Assembly: GCA_020444425.1 (NCBI GenBank)
Contig: JAHLLB010000023.1
Coordinates: forward strand, 1 to 64,000
Reading direction: 5' to 3'
Length of the DNA stretch: 64,000 bases
Origin: a bacterium
GTDB taxonomy: Bacteria > Electryoneota > Electryoneia > Electryoneales > Electryoneaceae
Positions 61,899-64,000 of the stretch are shown one piece after another. Positions within the stretch are counted from its first letter, which is position 1, and every line of letters starts with the position of its first letter. The notes beneath the pieces were generated by a model. It saw only the letters and a program-made list of their open reading frames with translations, was not told the DNA's origin and made no database searches. A program made the position numbers and the translations under genes.

Positions 61899-63644
61899 TC
61901 AGAACCGCGCAATCGCCTGCGCGTGCACAACCGCCGCGCTGAACCCCTCCCCGCCCGGCACCGCAACCGCGACATTCAGCAGCCCGATCCCGGTGTCAAC
62001 CATCACCCCCGCGCCGTACGACCATTCCCAACGGGTCGCGTCATCAACCGCCCCCAGTGCCACCACATCACCCAGCGCGTACGCCCGGCTGCGTGGACCG
62101 AGCAGGTAGCGAAGTTCCGCCGTCCCCCAGCCAGCGCTCGGAGCGATCAGGCTGCGTTCGGCGTAACCCCGGACCGTCGCCGCACCGCCCAGCTGTGACC
62201 ACTCCGCGAACGGGGGTGTTTCATCACGGTCAGCTGCCAGGTCGACGCCATGAATCGCTGCGAACCCAACCCATTCGTTTCGCAGTGGAACAGCGAGCTC
62301 GGCGTCAAACGTATTCCGGTAAATCCCGGCGAGTTCTTTCTGTCGTGAACCGCCGCCCAGGACTTCTGTCCGCATGCCATCCAGGAACAGCCGTTCGCTG
62401 CCGAGTTTCGCGTACGCTCCGCGCCGAGGATTGGTGCGACGGTCGCGGGTGTCATAGGCCAACGCCACCCCCGTACCGACGAGCGAATAGTCGGAGGTGT
62501 CCGCGCCCAACGCCAGGCTGTCGGCGGTGATCGCACGGCGGCGGAGTGTGCCGCTCAAGGTCCACTCGTCCGCGATCCGCGCGCTCAACCCACCGCCGAA
62601 TTCCATCGCGACATATTGGGAGTCGCGCACTTCCTGGCTCAGGTGGACGGTCGCGTCCAACGGCAGCCCGAACAAGAACGGTTCGAGATACTGCACCGAA
62701 AACGCGCGCGAATCTTCGTTGTCCCGCCGCCAGTGCAGGTCGAACGCGCGGCCATCGCCGAACAGGTTCGCCAATGTGGCGTCCAACGCGCCCGCAACTC
62801 CTTCGTCATCCGCCGCATAGCCCAACGCACCGGACACACTGCTGGTCGGCTGCTCCCGCACCTCGAACAGCACGCCGTAGCGGCCCTCCCGGTCGCGGAA
62901 CACCTCTCCGCGTGAGACATCGGCGAACCATTCCGTGCGCAACAAGCGCCGCCGTGCGCGCTCCACCGCCGCCGGGTGGTACGGTTGCTCGCCGAGATAC
63001 GCCGCCTGCCGGGCGGTTTTCGGTTTCGTGCGCTCGAGCCCGGCGAACTCAACGTGTTCGATGGTCACATTCGTACCGGGCAAAACACGGAGCGCGAGGT
63101 CGACAAAGACTGTATCTCCGGCGAAACTCGGCTGCAACTCACCCGTTTCAACCTTCGCGAACGGATACCCCTGTTCCCGCAGCACCTCCACCGCGCGCTG
63201 CATGTCCAGTCGCCACTGATCGCCACGGAACCGTTCGCCCGACGCGGTGCGCATCACCCCCCGCAACCGATCCTCCTGCCCGGCCAACGGACCGGTCAAT
63301 TCCACCGACCGCACACACAGCTCCGGGCCGGGGTGGATTGTCACGTGAACATTCACCGCACGGTTGCCGACGAGGGTATCCACATCGAACGAGTTGAGTG
63401 TGGCGAAGGGATAATCGGAAAGCGAGGCGAGGCGAACGATGACGGTGTCACGGGCGGCGGCGAGTTCGGCAGTGGTGTAACGCGATCCTTCCTCGAGGCC
63501 GGCGAGATCCCGCTGCTCCGTCGTACTGAGATCGGGCAGGCCGGAGACAGACAGTTCGCGCAGACGGAGCCGCGGCTCCTCCTGCGCCGACACCAACGCC
63601 AGCGGGAGCAACAGAAGGGTCACAATCTGAAAGGCTCGTTTCAC
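61899..63644 (-). CDS. Omp85-family outer-membrane protein (BamA/TamA-like)
   Basis: 581 residues. Signal peptide (LLLLPLALVSAQ), two or three POTRA-type repeats (about 25-250: LRELSVSGLPDLS, CVRSVELTGPLAGQEDRL, VTIEHVEFAGLERTKP), then a 16-stranded-type barrel with the Omp85 lid-lock motif ATVRGYAERS near residue 500 and a C-terminal Phe (HAQAIARF). It is shorter than BamA (usually about 800 with five POTRAs), closer to TamA or to dispensable FCB paralogs. GTG 63644 overlaps the stop of a small upstream ORF (GTGA). Likely function: insertion or translocation of outer-membrane or surface proteins; client unknown. Confidence 0.85.
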   Translation of the reverse strand: MKRAFQIVTLLLLPLALVSAQEEPRLRLRELSVSGLPDLSTTEQRDLAGLEEGSRYTTAELAAARDTVIVRLASLSDYPFATLNSFDVDTLVGNRAVNVHVTIHPGPELCVRSVELTGPLAGQEDRLRGVMRTASGERFRGDQWRLDMQRAVEVLREQGYPFAKVETGELQPSFAGDTVFVDLALRVLPGTNVTIEHVEFAGLERTKPKTARQAAYLGEQPYHPAAVERARRRLLRTEWFADVSRGEVFRDREGRYGVLFEVREQPTSSVSGALGYAADDEGVAGALDATLANLFGDGRAFDLHWRRDNEDSRAFSVQYLEPFLFGLPLDATVHLSQEVRDSQYVAMEFGGGLSARIADEWTLSGTLRRRAITADSLALGADTSDYSLVGTGVALAYDTRDRRTNPRRGAYAKLGSERLFLDGMRTEVLGGGSRQKELAGIYRNTFDAELAVPLRNEWVGFAAIHGVDLAADRDETPPFAEWSQLGGAATVRGYAERSLIAPSAGWGTAELRYLLGPRSRAYALGDVVALGAVDDATRWEWSYGAGVMVDTGIGLLNVAVAVPGGEGFSAAVVHAQAIARF

Positions 63645-63841
63645 CGTATCACCGTGATATCTTTCAAGAAGATAACACCCTGACGTTGGAATTTGCACGG
63701 TTCAAGCGGTTTTCCGATCCCGCCAACCTCGACAATAACGTATCCACATCGGGCATCAAAGTAGAGATTGGACTCGCGTAAGCCCTCCACATTCGATACT
63801 TTACCGCCGCACGAACTCTTCAGCAGCAATTCTTTCTTCAT
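63641..63841 (-). CDS. Small hypothetical protein coupled to the Omp85 gene
   Basis: Reading frame of 66 codons from ATG 63841 (an in-frame TTG at 63862 has GGAGG 9 bases upstream). The predicted product has protein-like composition (NLYFDARCGYVIVEVGGIG) and its stop overlaps the GTG start of the Omp85 gene by 4 bases, as in coupled operons. No family was recognised and there is no signal peptide. The alternative is that this is the untranslated leader between two divergent promoters. Confidence 0.4.
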   Translation of the reverse strand: MKKELLLKSSCGGKVSNVEGLRESNLYFDARCGYVIVEVGGIGKPLEPCKFQRQGVIFLKDITVIR

Positions 63842-63864
63842 ATAGACGAACGCAGGATCCAACC

Positions 63865-64000
63865 ATGTCAAACCTCCGAGTTGCAATCACCACCGGCGGC
63901 GGCGACGCGCCCGGCCTGAATGCTGTTATCCGCGCCGTGGTCAAGACCGGCATGAGCCGCTTTAACATGGAATTTATCGGCATTGAAGACGGGTTCGAAG
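63865..64000 (+). CDS. pfkA: 6-phosphofructokinase, N-terminal fragment cut by window end
   Basis: The first 45 codons, from ATG 63865, encode MSNLRVAITTGGGDAPGLNA followed by VIRAVVKTG, matching the phosphate-binding P-loop (GGDAPGxNAxIR) of phosphofructokinases, then FIGIEDGFE, the usual position of the G-x-x-x-GFxG loop. The sequence runs off the right edge. Whether ATP or pyrophosphate is the donor cannot be seen here. Transcribed divergently from the Omp85 gene. Confidence 0.88.
   Translation, partial: MSNLRVAITTGGGDAPGLNAVIRAVVKTGMSRFNMEFIGIEDGFE

Overview
The window looks like a chromosomal segment of a Gram-negative, GC-rich bacterium of the Fibrobacteres-Chlorobi-Bacteroidetes (FCB) assemblage, probably one of its little-cultivated phyla of the KSB1, Calditrichota or Zixibacteria kind. 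This is inferred from many secreted proteins ending in a type IX secretion (T9SS) type A sorting domain (PNPFN followed by YD(V/I)LGR and a final GVYF/GLYF strand), a PorV-like outer-membrane protein, two TonB-dependent receptors with an N-terminal carboxypeptidase-regulatory-like domain, and an Omp85 protein. A finer taxonomic call is not possible by eye. No rRNA, tRNA, CRISPR array, transposase or phage gene was recognised.

Layout. 1-5300: two paralogous secreted alpha/beta hydrolases and an outer-membrane porin, all on the minus strand. 5600-10449: a cobalamin riboswitch followed by a tightly coupled three-gene plus-strand operon (T9SS beta-propeller, T9SS surface protein, BtuB-like TonB receptor), read here as a B12 capture locus; a glycosyltransferase-TPR protein follows. 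12590-30829: a seven-gene minus-strand operon that begins with a large TonB receptor carrying Ca-binding-type repeats, continues through a beta-helix lipoprotein, a secreted 942-residue protein, PorV, an 1808-residue T9SS protein and two lipoproteins, and ends at an intrinsic terminator. 31000-35543: icd, ruvA-ruvC and two small isoprenylcysteine-methyltransferase-like membrane proteins (minus strand). 35761-42000: bifunctional NAD(P)HX repair enzyme with a Cys-rich tail, a compositionally mosaic secreted protein, aquaporin Z and an MscS channel. 42055-48604: a large AAA/STAND-like ATPase, then a two-subunit molybdopterin/4Fe-4S oxidoreductase. 48617-58642: T9SS proteins, two signal peptidases I, a membrane-anchored hydrolase, lepA and a SRPBCC protein. 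58840-61358: copper chaperone and CopA ATPase. 61899-64000: Omp85 protein and the start of a divergent phosphofructokinase gene.

Two repeat families run through the plus-strand intergenic spaces. One is a family of short palindromes with conserved borders (TGCCC on one side, GGATCATCCG on the other) around stems whose sequence changes from copy to copy. The other consists of tandem 7-base repeats (TCGGTAG, TCGATAG, CTGCGGA, ACTGAGG) placed just 3' of stop codons. Copies of the palindromes also lie inside two reading frames. I regard these repeats, the B12 locus with T9SS-delivered surface binders, and the seven-gene envelope operon as the most interesting content.
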